A DNA stretch of 64,000 bases from GCA-2711565 sp963664245 (GTDB lineage: Bacteria > Bacteroidota > Bacteroidia > Bacteroidales > GCA-2711565). Location: positions 558,001 through 622,000 of the forward strand of contig OY760934.1 of assembly GCA_963664245.1 (NCBI GenBank), given 5' to 3'. Under the pieces are notes generated by a model. It worked only from the letters and a program-made list of their open reading frames with translations, had not been told where the DNA came from and ran no database searches. Below, in pieces: positions 1 to 8,059 of this stretch. Position 1 is the stretch's first letter; each line of letters starts with the position of its first letter. A program made the translations under genes and the position numbers.

Positions 1-747
1 ATACGCATCATAAAAGGCTATAGAAGTGGAAGTGGTTTAGGATCCAGTGCAGCTAGTTCAGCAGCTGCAGCCGTAGCTATTAATGAAATGCTAAACTTAA
101 ATTACGACAAAACCAACCTGGTAAAATTTGCCATGGAAGGCGAACGAATTGCTTGTGGAACGCCACATGCTGACAATGTTGCTGCTGCAATATTTGGGGG
201 GATAAGCCTGGTAAAAGAAGAGAATCCACTGGAAATTGTAAAACTTCCGGTTCCCGATGAGCTACACATAAGCATTTTATTTCCAGATATTAAATTGGAA
301 ACATCCTTTTCGAGAAAAGTTTTAAGTAAAAAGATTGAACTTAAAACAGCCTCCAAACAATGGGGAAATCTGGCCTCATTCGTTTCGGGGCTTTATCAAA
401 GTGATTACGAACTAATAAGCCGTTCGATGAAAGATGAAATTGCCGAAGAAAAAAGAGCAAAACTTATCCCGGCTTATTACCAAATGAAAAACGCAGCCCT
501 TAAAAACGGAGCACTGGGACTTGGGATTTCCGGTTCAGGTCCCACCGTATTTGCATTGGTTAAAGGCGAAGAAGAAGCCTACAATGTAAAAAAGGCCATG
601 GAAGAAGCTTTTCATTCTTCAAAATTAAATTTCGAAAGTTTTATCAGTAAAATCAGGCTGAACGGGGCCGAGGTTATTAACTCATCAAATGAAGATTATT
701 ATGAAATATATCAATACAAAAAACAGGTCGAATATTGTAAGCTTTAA
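1..747 (+). CDS. thrB: Homoserine kinase, C-terminal part (left-truncated by window edge)
   Basis: Phosphorylates L-homoserine with ATP, the step before threonine synthase; cytoplasmic. The reading frame is open from base 1, and the first codons encode the GHMP-kinase ATP-binding motif GSGLGSSAASS (bases 28-60), so the true start lies upstream of the window. Near the C-terminus GLGISGSGPTVFAL matches the GHMP C-terminal glycine motif. The stop lies inside the start region of thrC (about 47 bases of overlap), a tight operon coupling typical of thrA-thrB-thrC in Bacteroidota. No frameshift or missing motif is seen in the visible part. Confidence 0.95.
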   Translation: MRIIKGYRSGSGLGSSAASSAAAAVAINEMLNLNYDKTNLVKFAMEGERIACGTPHADNVAAAIFGGISLVKEENPLEIVKLPVPDELHISILFPDIKLETSFSRKVLSKKIELKTASKQWGNLASFVSGLYQSDYELISRSMKDEIAEEKRAKLIPAYYQMKNAALKNGALGLGISGSGPTVFALVKGEEEAYNVKKAMEEAFHSSKLNFESFISKIRLNGAEVINSSNEDYYEIYQYKKQVEYCKL

Positions 748-1975
748 GAAAGCATTAATCGAAAATCAATCAAATAACAACGGCTTATACATGCCAGAAT
801 TTATCCCTGAATTCGGGTCCCTCTTTTTGCGTTCTTTAAAACGCATGAGCGATACAGAAATAATGCAGGAAGTATTGTTCCCGTACGTCAGTGAATTTAT
901 AAATAAGAATAAGCTCAGGGACATCATAGAAAAAAGCCTGAACTTTAAAATCCCATTGGTTCAAATCGAAGAAAACATTCATGTTTTGGAATTATTTCAC
1001 GGACCAACACTGGCATTTAAAGATGTAGGAGCGCGGTTTTTGTCGGAAATTTTAGGTGAGTTTAAAACCGAAAACAGCATCACCCGTATCCTGGTATCTA
1101 CATCGGGTGATACAGGCGGGGCTGTTGCTAGGGCTTTCTCCGGAAAAGAAGGCTTTGAAGTTTATGTGTTGTATCCGAAAAACGGGGTTAGCCTGTTTCA
1201 AGAAAGCCAGATTACCATGAACGCTAAAAATGTATTTCCAATTGAAGTAGACGGCACCTTTGATGATTGCCAACGCATGGTAAAATCTTTTCTGCAGAAC
1301 CAGGATTTGAGGCGTGAACTCAACCTTATCACTGCAAACTCAATTAACATCGGGCGATTACTTCCTCAAATCGTATATTATTTTCTGGCCTACAAGCAAC
1401 TTCCACATCACAAACACGATACGGTTATTTCTGTTCCGTGCGGAAACCTGGGTAACCTGACCGCCGGAGTAATTGCCAATAAAATGGGACTGCCGGTTCA
1501 TAAATTTGTTTCGGGGGTAAATGAAAACAAAGTTTTTTACAATTTATTAAAATCCGGAAACTTAAAAATCAAGCCTTCAGTAAAAACCTGTTCAAATGCA
1601 ATGGATGTAGGCAACCCCAGTAATTTAGATCGCTTAATGTATATCTGCAATCAGGATTTAGCAGAAATGAGAAGTGTAATTTGTAGCCAAACAATTAACG
1701 AAGAAGAATGTTTGGATACCATCTCGAACGTATATAAAAGCAGTAACTACATACTCGATCCGCATAGCGCGATCGGCTACCAAAGCTTAAAAAACAAAAT
1801 CAAGCCTTATCAAAGTGGAATATTTTTGGCTACGGCTCATCCCTCAAAATTTGAGCAGGTTGTTCAAAGAGCCATCCCTGAATACACTGCCAAACAAGCC
1901 ATAGAGATAAAAAATACGCATAAACGTTCAATAAAAAACGAAGAAAATGCATTGAAAGAAGTGCTTTACTCGTAA
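701..1975 (+). CDS. thrC: Threonine synthase
   Basis: PLP enzyme converting O-phosphohomoserine to threonine; last step of the pathway begun by the overlapping thrB. The N-terminus MKYINTKNRSNIVSFKKAL and the GLYMPE motif match the family start, so I chose the ATG at 701 over the in-frame ATG at 689, which would add only MKII. The PLP lysine is in LAFKDVG (Lys107). STSGDTGGAVARAF and the PCGNLGN phosphate-binding segment are both present. About 424 residues, normal length. The gene starts inside thrB and has no promoter of its own in view; both genes are probably on one transcript with an upstream aspartokinase/homoserine dehydrogenase gene. Confidence 0.96.
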   Translation: MKYINTKNRSNIVSFKKALIENQSNNNGLYMPEFIPEFGSLFLRSLKRMSDTEIMQEVLFPYVSEFINKNKLRDIIEKSLNFKIPLVQIEENIHVLELFHGPTLAFKDVGARFLSEILGEFKTENSITRILVSTSGDTGGAVARAFSGKEGFEVYVLYPKNGVSLFQESQITMNAKNVFPIEVDGTFDDCQRMVKSFLQNQDLRRELNLITANSINIGRLLPQIVYYFLAYKQLPHHKHDTVISVPCGNLGNLTAGVIANKMGLPVHKFVSGVNENKVFYNLLKSGNLKIKPSVKTCSNAMDVGNPSNLDRLMYICNQDLAEMRSVICSQTINEEECLDTISNVYKSSNYILDPHSAIGYQSLKNKIKPYQSGIFLATAHPSKFEQVVQRAIPEYTAKQAIEIKNTHKRSIKNEENALKEVLYS

Positions 1976-2080
1976 TGCCCTAACATAAACACGCTTACTT
2001 AATTAAATGATATGATAAGGTAAGCGTGTTCTTTATTGCATTTTTTTTACGAATAATGCGGCAAGAAAAAATTAAATTTC

Positions 2081-2088
2081 TATCTTTG
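2081..2088 (+). promoter_or_regulatory. -7 box for tRNA-Arg
   Basis: TATCTTTG matches the Bacteroidota sigma-ABfr -7 consensus TAnnTTTG and ends 12 bases before the mature tRNA start. No clear -33 TTTG element is seen. Confidence 0.6.
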
Positions 2089-2100
2089 CAGCCGAAAAAT

Positions 2101-2174
2101 GGTCCAGTAGCTCAGTTGGATAGAGCAACAGCCTTCTAAGCTGTGGGTCACAGGTTCGAATCCTGTCTGGATCA
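2101..2174 (+). tRNA. tRNA-Arg (anticodon TCT)
   Basis: Full cloverleaf. The acceptor GGTCCAG pairs with CTGGATC (one G-T pair). The D-arm contains AGCTCAGTTGGATAGAGC. The anticodon stem ACAGC/GCTGT encloses loop CTTCTAA with anticodon TCT, and the T-arm is CAGGTTCGAATCCTG. The discriminator base is A; CCA is not encoded. It reads AGA codons. Confidence 0.97.
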
Positions 2175-2183
2175 CAAAAAAAT

Positions 2184-2214
2184 AAAAGCGGGCAAATAAA
2201 AGCCCGCTTTTTTT
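2184..2214 (+). terminator. Rho-independent terminator after tRNA-Arg
   Basis: Stem GCGGGC/GCCCGC, extended by A/T pairs, with an AAATAAAA loop and followed by seven T. It lies 10 bases past the tRNA. Confidence 0.85.
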
Positions 2215-2368
2215 ATGCGAATCACCTTACTTTTAACTTGACAAATTCCGGATTTAAACTTAGCTTAGTACAAGAATTAACCGATAAATATCTTCCCCAA
2301 TCATTTATCGACAGGCATTGAAATTAATTTAATCTGATAACTCAATCTAATAACTAAAACATTAAACA

Positions 2369-3697
2369 ATGTCGATGGAAGTTAAAGAATATAAATTAGA
2401 CCCTGCTCCGAGAGAAATAAATTACTCAAGCGATCAGGACGAAGTTTACCTTTCCGTAAAAATTGGCAACGGACAAATTGGAGGTAACAAAGTAACTAAA
2501 AACGATGGAATAATTGCAAAAGGCAATCTTTCGGAACCTGTTTACCTGGGAAAAGTTTCCGATTTTCAAGCGTCAAACATCGAGGTAGAAACAAACGTGC
2601 TGGATGTAAACTCGTTTACCAATAAATGCGTTATAACAACGACGTTTACCGATCAAAACAACAAACAGGTTTATAGCAAAATTGATAATGGCGATGCTCC
2701 TTTAAACGGTGTTGCAAGTTTTAATGGTAAATATGCTTTTAAAATTATCACGGTGATATTATTCATTTTATTTGCAAATTTTCAACTGTATTCGCAAGGC
2801 CTTACCGAAATTAGCTTTGAAGGACTGGAAACTCCGAATTCCCCGGGATTTATTTTATTTGACCAAAGCCCGTCTTCCATTGAAAAACCTTCTACCCCCC
2901 AAGGTATTGCCCTTAGTTTATTAAACATTGAAAGCAATGGAGGAGGAATAGAATTTGCCCCTTTTTGGCTGACAAACCACCCGGGAATTACGGCCGAAGA
3001 TATTGTAAAAGAAAAGTTTCCAATCATCTACAATCTTTCAATGTCGTTCTCGAGGGTTGAGATCGATCAAAAAAACTACAATGCAATAGGTCTGCGGACA
3101 AGGCTTTTTCAAAACTACGGTAAAAAACAGATCGAAAGTCTGAAAAAAATCAGGAACACACTTGAAAACGATATACTGCCTTATGTTATAAGCGATCCCG
3201 ACAAACTTAATGAAGCCGAAGAACTCAGGAAACAATATGTTGACCTGTCTGAAAACCCGGTTTTCCACATAGATATTGCGGCAGCCTTTGGTGGAGGAAC
3301 GCCGGACAATTCATTAAAAAAACTGGAAATAAACCGCTGGGCTACATGGGTATCGATGAACTGGCGACCCAAAGGAAACGATTTTTATTACACCCTTCTT
3401 ACCCGTTACCTTTGCAATCAAGATTTTGAAGAACAAGACAACCGTTTATTTGACGTAGGAACACGCTTTAATTACGACATTGACAAACTAAGCCTCTCAG
3501 TGGAATACATTCAACGATTTAACCTTACGGAAGATACGGGCGAAAATTACAGGCTCGCCATTGTTGGAAACTATGAAATAGCCAACAATATATTTGTAAC
3601 CTCCTCTTTCGGGAACAATTTCGATGATAAAGATAACCTTATGGTTATTGCTGGAATAAACTTCGGGTTCTCAAAAAACAAAATGAAAGCATTTTAA
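2369..3697 (+). CDS. Unknown protein: short N-terminal domain, internal hydrophobic segment, probable outer-membrane barrel domain
   Basis: I do not recognise the family. Residues 1-120 are polar and beta-rich with no signal peptide. Residues about 124-145 (KIITVILFILFANFQLYSQG) look exactly like a signal peptide h-region with a cleavage site, but in the middle of the protein. Residues 146-442 have alternating amphipathic strands and end in GINFGFSKNK, compatible with a small outer-membrane beta-barrel. No methionine lies in frame just before the hydrophobic segment. An ATG in another frame at 2731 followed by a TTTTAAAA run suggests that two genes may have been joined by a small indel. The layout is either a cytosolic domain tethered by a signal anchor, or a fused or frameshifted pair. 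Function unknown. Confidence 0.7.
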   Translation: MSMEVKEYKLDPAPREINYSSDQDEVYLSVKIGNGQIGGNKVTKNDGIIAKGNLSEPVYLGKVSDFQASNIEVETNVLDVNSFTNKCVITTTFTDQNNKQVYSKIDNGDAPLNGVASFNGKYAFKIITVILFILFANFQLYSQGLTEISFEGLETPNSPGFILFDQSPSSIEKPSTPQGIALSLLNIESNGGGIEFAPFWLTNHPGITAEDIVKEKFPIIYNLSMSFSRVEIDQKNYNAIGLRTRLFQNYGKKQIESLKKIRNTLENDILPYVISDPDKLNEAEELRKQYVDLSENPVFHIDIAAAFGGGTPDNSLKKLEINRWATWVSMNWRPKGNDFYYTLLTRYLCNQDFEEQDNRLFDVGTRFNYDIDKLSLSVEYIQRFNLTEDTGENYRLAIVGNYEIANNIFVTSSFGNNFDDKDNLMVIAGINFGFSKNKMKAF

Positions 3698-3875
3698 TCC
3701 CCAACTCCAAAACATCTTCTTAAAAAAATATGATCTTCCTGTCACCTCTTATTAACAGGATATTACGCTTGTTTTAGGTGTTAGTCAAATAAATTTGTGA
3801 TCGTTTAACAACATTTTATTCGAAGGTTTTTCTTAATTTGTAGCATTGTTTAACCCTAAAAAAATTCTTTATTAA

Positions 3876-4217
3876 ATGACACCTTTCAGATCTTTATTCC
3901 CCCTGGTAACATGGCTATTACGCATTGCTGTGGGTTTATTTGCTTATGTAACTTATTTTAATATTTTCAAGGCTTTTAATTTCGATACGCTGAACTTTTG
4001 GATTGCAACACTATTAGTCATTTTCTCTGCACTCTTAATCATTGGCGGATTTGTTCGCGAACACAAAATTACCGTCATTTCAGGGCTTATAATCGGAATA
4101 GTAACCGTTTATCTAATCATTGTAAACTTTAGCTCATTTTTGAACCCAGGATTTTCTATTTACCTGATGTTGGCCACCATAGCTTTTTTCTTTGTAAGCA
4201 GAGGGAACAAAAAATAA
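3876..4217 (+). CDS. Small four-helix membrane protein of unknown function
   Basis: 113 residues, almost all hydrophobic. Four transmembrane segments are visible (about residues 8-28, 38-58, 65-85 and 88-106), with short loops and a basic tail RGNKK. Size and topology resemble DoxX-like or other small inner-membrane proteins, but no diagnostic motif is seen, so no function is assigned. A terminator follows closely, so the gene is probably transcribed alone. Confidence 0.75.
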   Translation: MTPFRSLFPLVTWLLRIAVGLFAYVTYFNIFKAFNFDTLNFWIATLLVIFSALLIIGGFVREHKITVISGLIIGIVTVYLIIVNFSSFLNPGFSIYLMLATIAFFFVSRGNKK

Positions 4218-4242
4218 ACTTTCAAAACAAGAAATTTTAAAG

Positions 4243-4267
4243 AGCCTGATTTACGTCAGGCTTTTTT
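4243..4267 (+). terminator. Rho-independent terminator
   Basis: Stem AGCCTGA/TCAGGCT with a six-base loop and a run of T, 25 bases after the small membrane protein gene. Confidence 0.85.
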
Positions 4268-4303
4268 GTTATTACACATTCCCAAAAGAAAGCCAACTAT
4301 TAC

Positions 4304-4311
4304 TACCTTTG
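4304..4311 (+). promoter_or_regulatory. -7 box, TACCTTTG
   Basis: Matches TAnnTTTG, 13 bases before the ATG at 4325. The leader would therefore be very short. Confidence 0.55.
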
Positions 4312-4324
4312 CAAAAAAAGAATT

Positions 4325-4693
4325 ATGTTAGACGGTATATTTAGCTCGAACCTCCCTTGGGTACTTATGTCATACGGCATATCAAACCTTCTATACATTC
4401 TTTTTTATTTCTTTTCGCCCGGAGCAACTACTAACACCGAAGAAAAAGCTTTATCGCAGATTAAATCGAAAAAAATAGTTACAGAAAGTTCAGAGAATAA
4501 AGCAGAATACAACCACAAAACTTTCTACTTAAAAGACGATATTCCTTTTACTAAAGCAACTTCACTAGACAATACCAACGTTCCTCCAATCCTAAGCTTT
4601 AAGAAATTTAAGCCACCACTATTATCCCCCGATTTTCAAGCTTATTTTTTGAAAGGAAATCGGTTTTACCGACCACCGCCTGTTGTTGCTTAA
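4325..4693 (+). CDS. Small single-pass membrane protein upstream of TonB receptor
   Basis: 122 residues. Residues 10-32 form one hydrophobic helix (WVLMSYGISNLLYILFYFF). The rest is polar, Lys- and Pro-rich, with a C-terminal FKPPLLSPDF and RPPPVVA tail. It has no recognised domain. It lies about 90 bases before the TonB-dependent receptor in the same direction and behind its own -7 box, so the two may be co-transcribed. A role alongside the receptor is only a guess from position. Confidence 0.6.
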   Translation: MLDGIFSSNLPWVLMSYGISNLLYILFYFFSPGATTNTEEKALSQIKSKKIVTESSENKAEYNHKTFYLKDDIPFTKATSLDNTNVPPILSFKKFKPPLLSPDFQAYFLKGNRFYRPPPVVA

Positions 4694-4784
4694 CCAAGCT
4701 TACGATCTACTCATTATCACTAGAAAAAAATTTCTTTGCATAGTAATGCTATGCCTTATTTATTAATTGCTGAAAATTATTAAA

Positions 4785-6875
4785 ATGAACAAAAAAATCA
4801 TATCATATATTGCCCTGCTTATCCCTGGCATTTTGCTTGCCCAAAATGAAACAGATAAAACCCCAGACAAAACCATCGACCTATCAGAGGTTACCATAAA
4901 AGCCGAAAAAGTTAGCAGTAAAATTCAAGAAGTTCCGGTTGCAGCTTCCTTGGTTCCTGCTAAAAAAATTGAGACTGAAAAAATAGAAGAAGTTGCTGAC
5001 TTAAGCGCGAAAATCCCAAATTTGTTTGTACTGGATTATGGATCGAAATTTTCGCCTTCACTATTTATCAGAGGGCTGGGAATGCGTAGAGACGTATCTA
5101 CTTCTGTTGCGCTATACGTTGACAATATTCCTTATTTACAAAAAAGCAGCCTGAATTTCGATTTTGTTGACATTGCCAATATTGAAATTTTAAGAGGGCC
5201 TCAGGGAACACTTTATGGAAGAAACTCAATGGGTGGAATTATAAAAGTTTACACACAAGATCCCAAAGCCAATTTTAGAAGCTACCTAAAAACTGATTAT
5301 GGAAATTACGGACAACTAAAAACAGACCTCAACGTTAACCTTCCCATCTCAAAAAGCTTTTACAGTATTTTTAATGCTTATTACTCTCGGGGAGATGGGT
5401 TCTTTACCAATAATTATGATAATAGCAAAGCTGATAAGTATGATCTTTATGCCGGACGATACAAATTATCTTACCGTCCAAATGAAAACACCAAAGCAGT
5501 ACTAGCCGTTAATTACGAACATAGCGAAGAAATGGGCTATGCCTATGCTGCATACAATGGCAACACGCAAACTGCCGGAGATGTTAATTATAACCGTCCA
5601 AGTTCGTATAACAGAGACCTATTTTCTGTTGGGGTAAACCTTGAACAAAAAATGCCCGGATTTACCATTAATGCTTCGGCCAGTTACCAGTTAATGGAAG
5701 ACCACCTTGATTTAGACAGTGATTTTTCCGCTTCTGATTTTTTCTTTATAAATCAGGATCGTAAACATCACACATTTTATCTTGAAGCAAACATCCATTC
5801 AAAAAGCAATAAAAAATTAAAATGGCTATTGGGAACCACTTATTTCTCGCAAAAAGCAAACAACGATGAAATTGCCTTTTTCGGGGAAGACTTTACCCAA
5901 ATGACCCAGATGCCGTTTGACACCTATGAAACGGTTTTTACAAACAATCAGCCATTATCAGGCTTTGCAACTTACGGACAAATAAGCGTTCCCTTAAAGA
6001 AGGTTGAACTTACGCTGGGAGCCCGCCTCGATTTTGAAAAAATTGAGCTCGAATATACAAACCAACAAATTATCCCCGGCATTCCAGCAGGAGACATAAC
6101 AGCCGTAAACACTAATTTAAAGTACAACCAGTTTATCCCCAAAGCATCAGTAGCTTATAAACCCTGCGAATATTTCACTTCATTTTTCACTATTTCAAAA
6201 GGATTTAAAGCAGGTGGTTTTAACGATCCCATAGATTTTCCTGACGACAAAACCTATAATCCTGAAATTAGCTGGAATTATGAGTTTGGCATTAAATCGA
6301 GCTGGTTCAACAAACAGCTAATTGCGAATTTGAGCTTATTCTACATTGAAATTACCGATCAACAAATTTTAAAAAACAAGCATGTACAAGATCACAATGC
6401 TTATGTTACCAACGCTGCTAAATCAGACAGCAAAGGGTTCGAACTCGACATTATCGCTAATGTAAACAAAGATTGGCAAATTTTCACTTCTTATGGTTTG
6501 CTTGGAACCCGCTTCTTAAAAGATGAGTATGCGAACAACCTGCTTCCGTTTATACCGAACTACACTTTTAACATCGGAAGTAATTATAATTTAAAACTAA
6601 ATTCGGGTTTTATTAAAAACATTCAATTTAATTTAAATTATCAACACATTGGCAACCAGTACTGGGACGAAGCAAATACGGCTATGCAAAAAGCTTATGG
6701 ATTAACCAATGGAAGAATTAGCTTGGAAAGCAAAAACATAGAATTAGGTGTTTGGGCAAAAAACATCTTTGACATAGATTACCATGCATTTTATTTCACT
6801 TCGCTGGGGCAAGCTTATGTACAAATTGGGAAACCCGCTCAATTTGGGGTGTTTGCAAAATTCACAATAAAATAA
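4785..6875 (+). CDS. TonB-dependent outer-membrane receptor
   Basis: Energy-coupled uptake channel of the outer membrane. ATG 4785 gives MNKKIISYIALLIPGILLAQ, a clean signal peptide; the in-frame TTG at 4767 adds six residues and is less likely. A short TonB-box-like stretch (IDLSEVTIKAEKV) is followed by the plug domain (about residues 40-150) with the plug end motif RGPQGTLYGRNSMGG. The remainder is a 22-strand-type barrel ending in an aromatic-rich last strand (FGVFAKFTIK). It lacks the N-terminal carboxypeptidase-like domain and an adjacent SusD, so it resembles siderophore/vitamin receptors more than glycan SusC. The substrate cannot be read from the sequence. Confidence 0.92.
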   Translation: MNKKIISYIALLIPGILLAQNETDKTPDKTIDLSEVTIKAEKVSSKIQEVPVAASLVPAKKIETEKIEEVADLSAKIPNLFVLDYGSKFSPSLFIRGLGMRRDVSTSVALYVDNIPYLQKSSLNFDFVDIANIEILRGPQGTLYGRNSMGGIIKVYTQDPKANFRSYLKTDYGNYGQLKTDLNVNLPISKSFYSIFNAYYSRGDGFFTNNYDNSKADKYDLYAGRYKLSYRPNENTKAVLAVNYEHSEEMGYAYAAYNGNTQTAGDVNYNRPSSYNRDLFSVGVNLEQKMPGFTINASASYQLMEDHLDLDSDFSASDFFFINQDRKHHTFYLEANIHSKSNKKLKWLLGTTYFSQKANNDEIAFFGEDFTQMTQMPFDTYETVFTNNQPLSGFATYGQISVPLKKVELTLGARLDFEKIELEYTNQQIIPGIPAGDITAVNTNLKYNQFIPKASVAYKPCEYFTSFFTISKGFKAGGFNDPIDFPDDKTYNPEISWNYEFGIKSSWFNKQLIANLSLFYIEITDQQILKNKHVQDHNAYVTNAAKSDSKGFELDIIANVNKDWQIFTSYGLLGTRFLKDEYANNLLPFIPNYTFNIGSNYNLKLNSGFIKNIQFNLNYQHIGNQYWDEANTAMQKAYGLTNGRISLESKNIELGVWAKNIFDIDYHAFYFTSLGQAYVQIGKPAQFGVFAKFTIK

Positions 6876-6877
6876 TA

Positions 6878-6908
6878 AAAAAAGGCTCCTTTAAAGGAGC
6901 CTTTTTTA
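6878..6908. terminator. Bidirectional terminator
   Basis: Perfect palindrome AAAGGCTCCTTTAAAGGAGCC with A-run before and T-run after, between the convergent receptor gene and the leftward YccF gene; it can serve both. Confidence 0.85.
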
Positions 6909-7063
6909 TCAAGTATTATTTCTAACTCTCAGATAATAAACAGTACCTATAAAGAGTAAAATAATACAAAGAGGGGGCCAGCAAATGTTCTAAATCACTA
7001 ATGTCTTCATATATTTCTATTTCCAGCTTATTGCCAAACGCTTTTTCGAAATTATTTTTACCA

Positions 7064-7432
7064 TTATACCACCGTTTTACCAAAAGGAGTAAGTGCCAGA
7101 GACGCCAATTTAAAATGCTGTTTAGCAAATGGAATTCCAATAATGGTAATGGCGAAAATCAGTCCAAAGAAAATATGGCTCAAAGAAATCCATACCCCTC
7201 CAATAAAAATCCAGATCAGGTTAAACAATGTGTACAACAATCCCGAACCAGTTGGTTTGGTTCTGACTTCGCGGCCAAATGGCCAGATTGCCAGTGTTGC
7301 CAGCTTTAAGGTTTGTAACCCAAAAGGAATACCAATAATGGTAGCAAACAAAATAATGCTTGAGATAAAATACTCTAGGGCGATCAATAATCCTCCAAAA
7401 ACCACCCAAATAATGTTTCCTAATGTTTTCAT
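7064..7432 (-). CDS. yccF: YccF-family inner-membrane protein
   Basis: 122 residues with two copies of the YccF domain: residues 3-55 (NIIWVVFGGLL...TIIGIPFGLQTLKLATLAIWPFG) and 65-118 (NLIWIFIGGVW...TIIGIPFAKQHFKLASLALTPFG). Each copy has two helices and the family motif TIIGIPF. Biochemical role is unknown. It starts three bases after the OmpA-type lipoprotein gene stop and is the last gene of the long leftward locus. Confidence 0.9.
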   Translation of the reverse strand: MKTLGNIIWVVFGGLLIALEYFISSIILFATIIGIPFGLQTLKLATLAIWPFGREVRTKPTGSGLLYTLFNLIWIFIGGVWISLSHIFFGLIFAITIIGIPFAKQHFKLASLALTPFGKTVV

Positions 7433-7435
7433 AAG

Positions 7436-8041
7436 CTATAATTGTTTCTTTTTTGCTTTTTCAATTAAGGATTCCGAAGCATAAACAACAAGTTCTACCC
7501 GGCGGTTCAAGGCCCGGTTTGCTGCCGAATTATTTTCAACCTTAGGTTTTGAAGGACCATAACCAATGGTTTTTATCCGATTCAGATCAACTCCTTTTGA
7601 AGCTAAAAAAGAAGCCACACTTTTAGCCCTGTCGGCAGATAGGGCATTGTTAAATTCCAGGTTTCCGGTATCGTCGGTATGACCTTCTACCAAAATTTTG
7701 GTATCGGGATATTTATTTAATACCGTTGCCAGTTTCGTCACATTTGCTTTGGCAAGAATTCCCAGATCAGCCGAGCTTACAGCAAACAATACCCCCGATT
7801 CGAAAGTAATACGGATTTGTTCTTTTTCTTTTACGATACTCGCGTTCTTTAAAGTCGTGTTCAACTCGGCCACTTGCTCATCCATATATTTGTCAATCTG
7901 TTTTCCGGCTTTTCCTCCCAAAGCTTTCGGGATAACAGGCTCTGCCTTATCCCCTCCTTTTGTAATCTTTTTCACCGTATTGCAATTGGTGAGCAACATA
8001 ATTCCCAGGGCAATAATTAAAATTGTTTTTAAGGCTTTCAT
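7436..8041 (-). CDS. OmpA-family peptidoglycan-binding lipoprotein
   Basis: 201 residues. The signal peptide ends in lipobox LLTNC (Cys20). After a linker, an OmpA C-terminal domain spans about residues 75-190, with the diaminopimelate-binding pattern LVEGHTDDTGNLEFNNALSADRAKSV and NRALNRRVEL. It should anchor the outer membrane to peptidoglycan. It sits 18 bases after the giant FecR-domain protein and 3 bases before yccF, so it is probably part of the same transcript. Confidence 0.93.
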   Translation of the reverse strand: MKALKTILIIALGIMLLTNCNTVKKITKGGDKAEPVIPKALGGKAGKQIDKYMDEQVAELNTTLKNASIVKEKEQIRITFESGVLFAVSSADLGILAKANVTKLATVLNKYPDTKILVEGHTDDTGNLEFNNALSADRAKSVASFLASKGVDLNRIKTIGYGPSKPKVENNSAANRALNRRVELVVYASESLIEKAKKKQL

Positions 8042-8059
8042 AATGATTATTTTATTTTG

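Noticed and set aside
689..700. Upstream ATG for thrC
   Set aside because: It adds four residues not seen in the family start; ATG 701 fits better.
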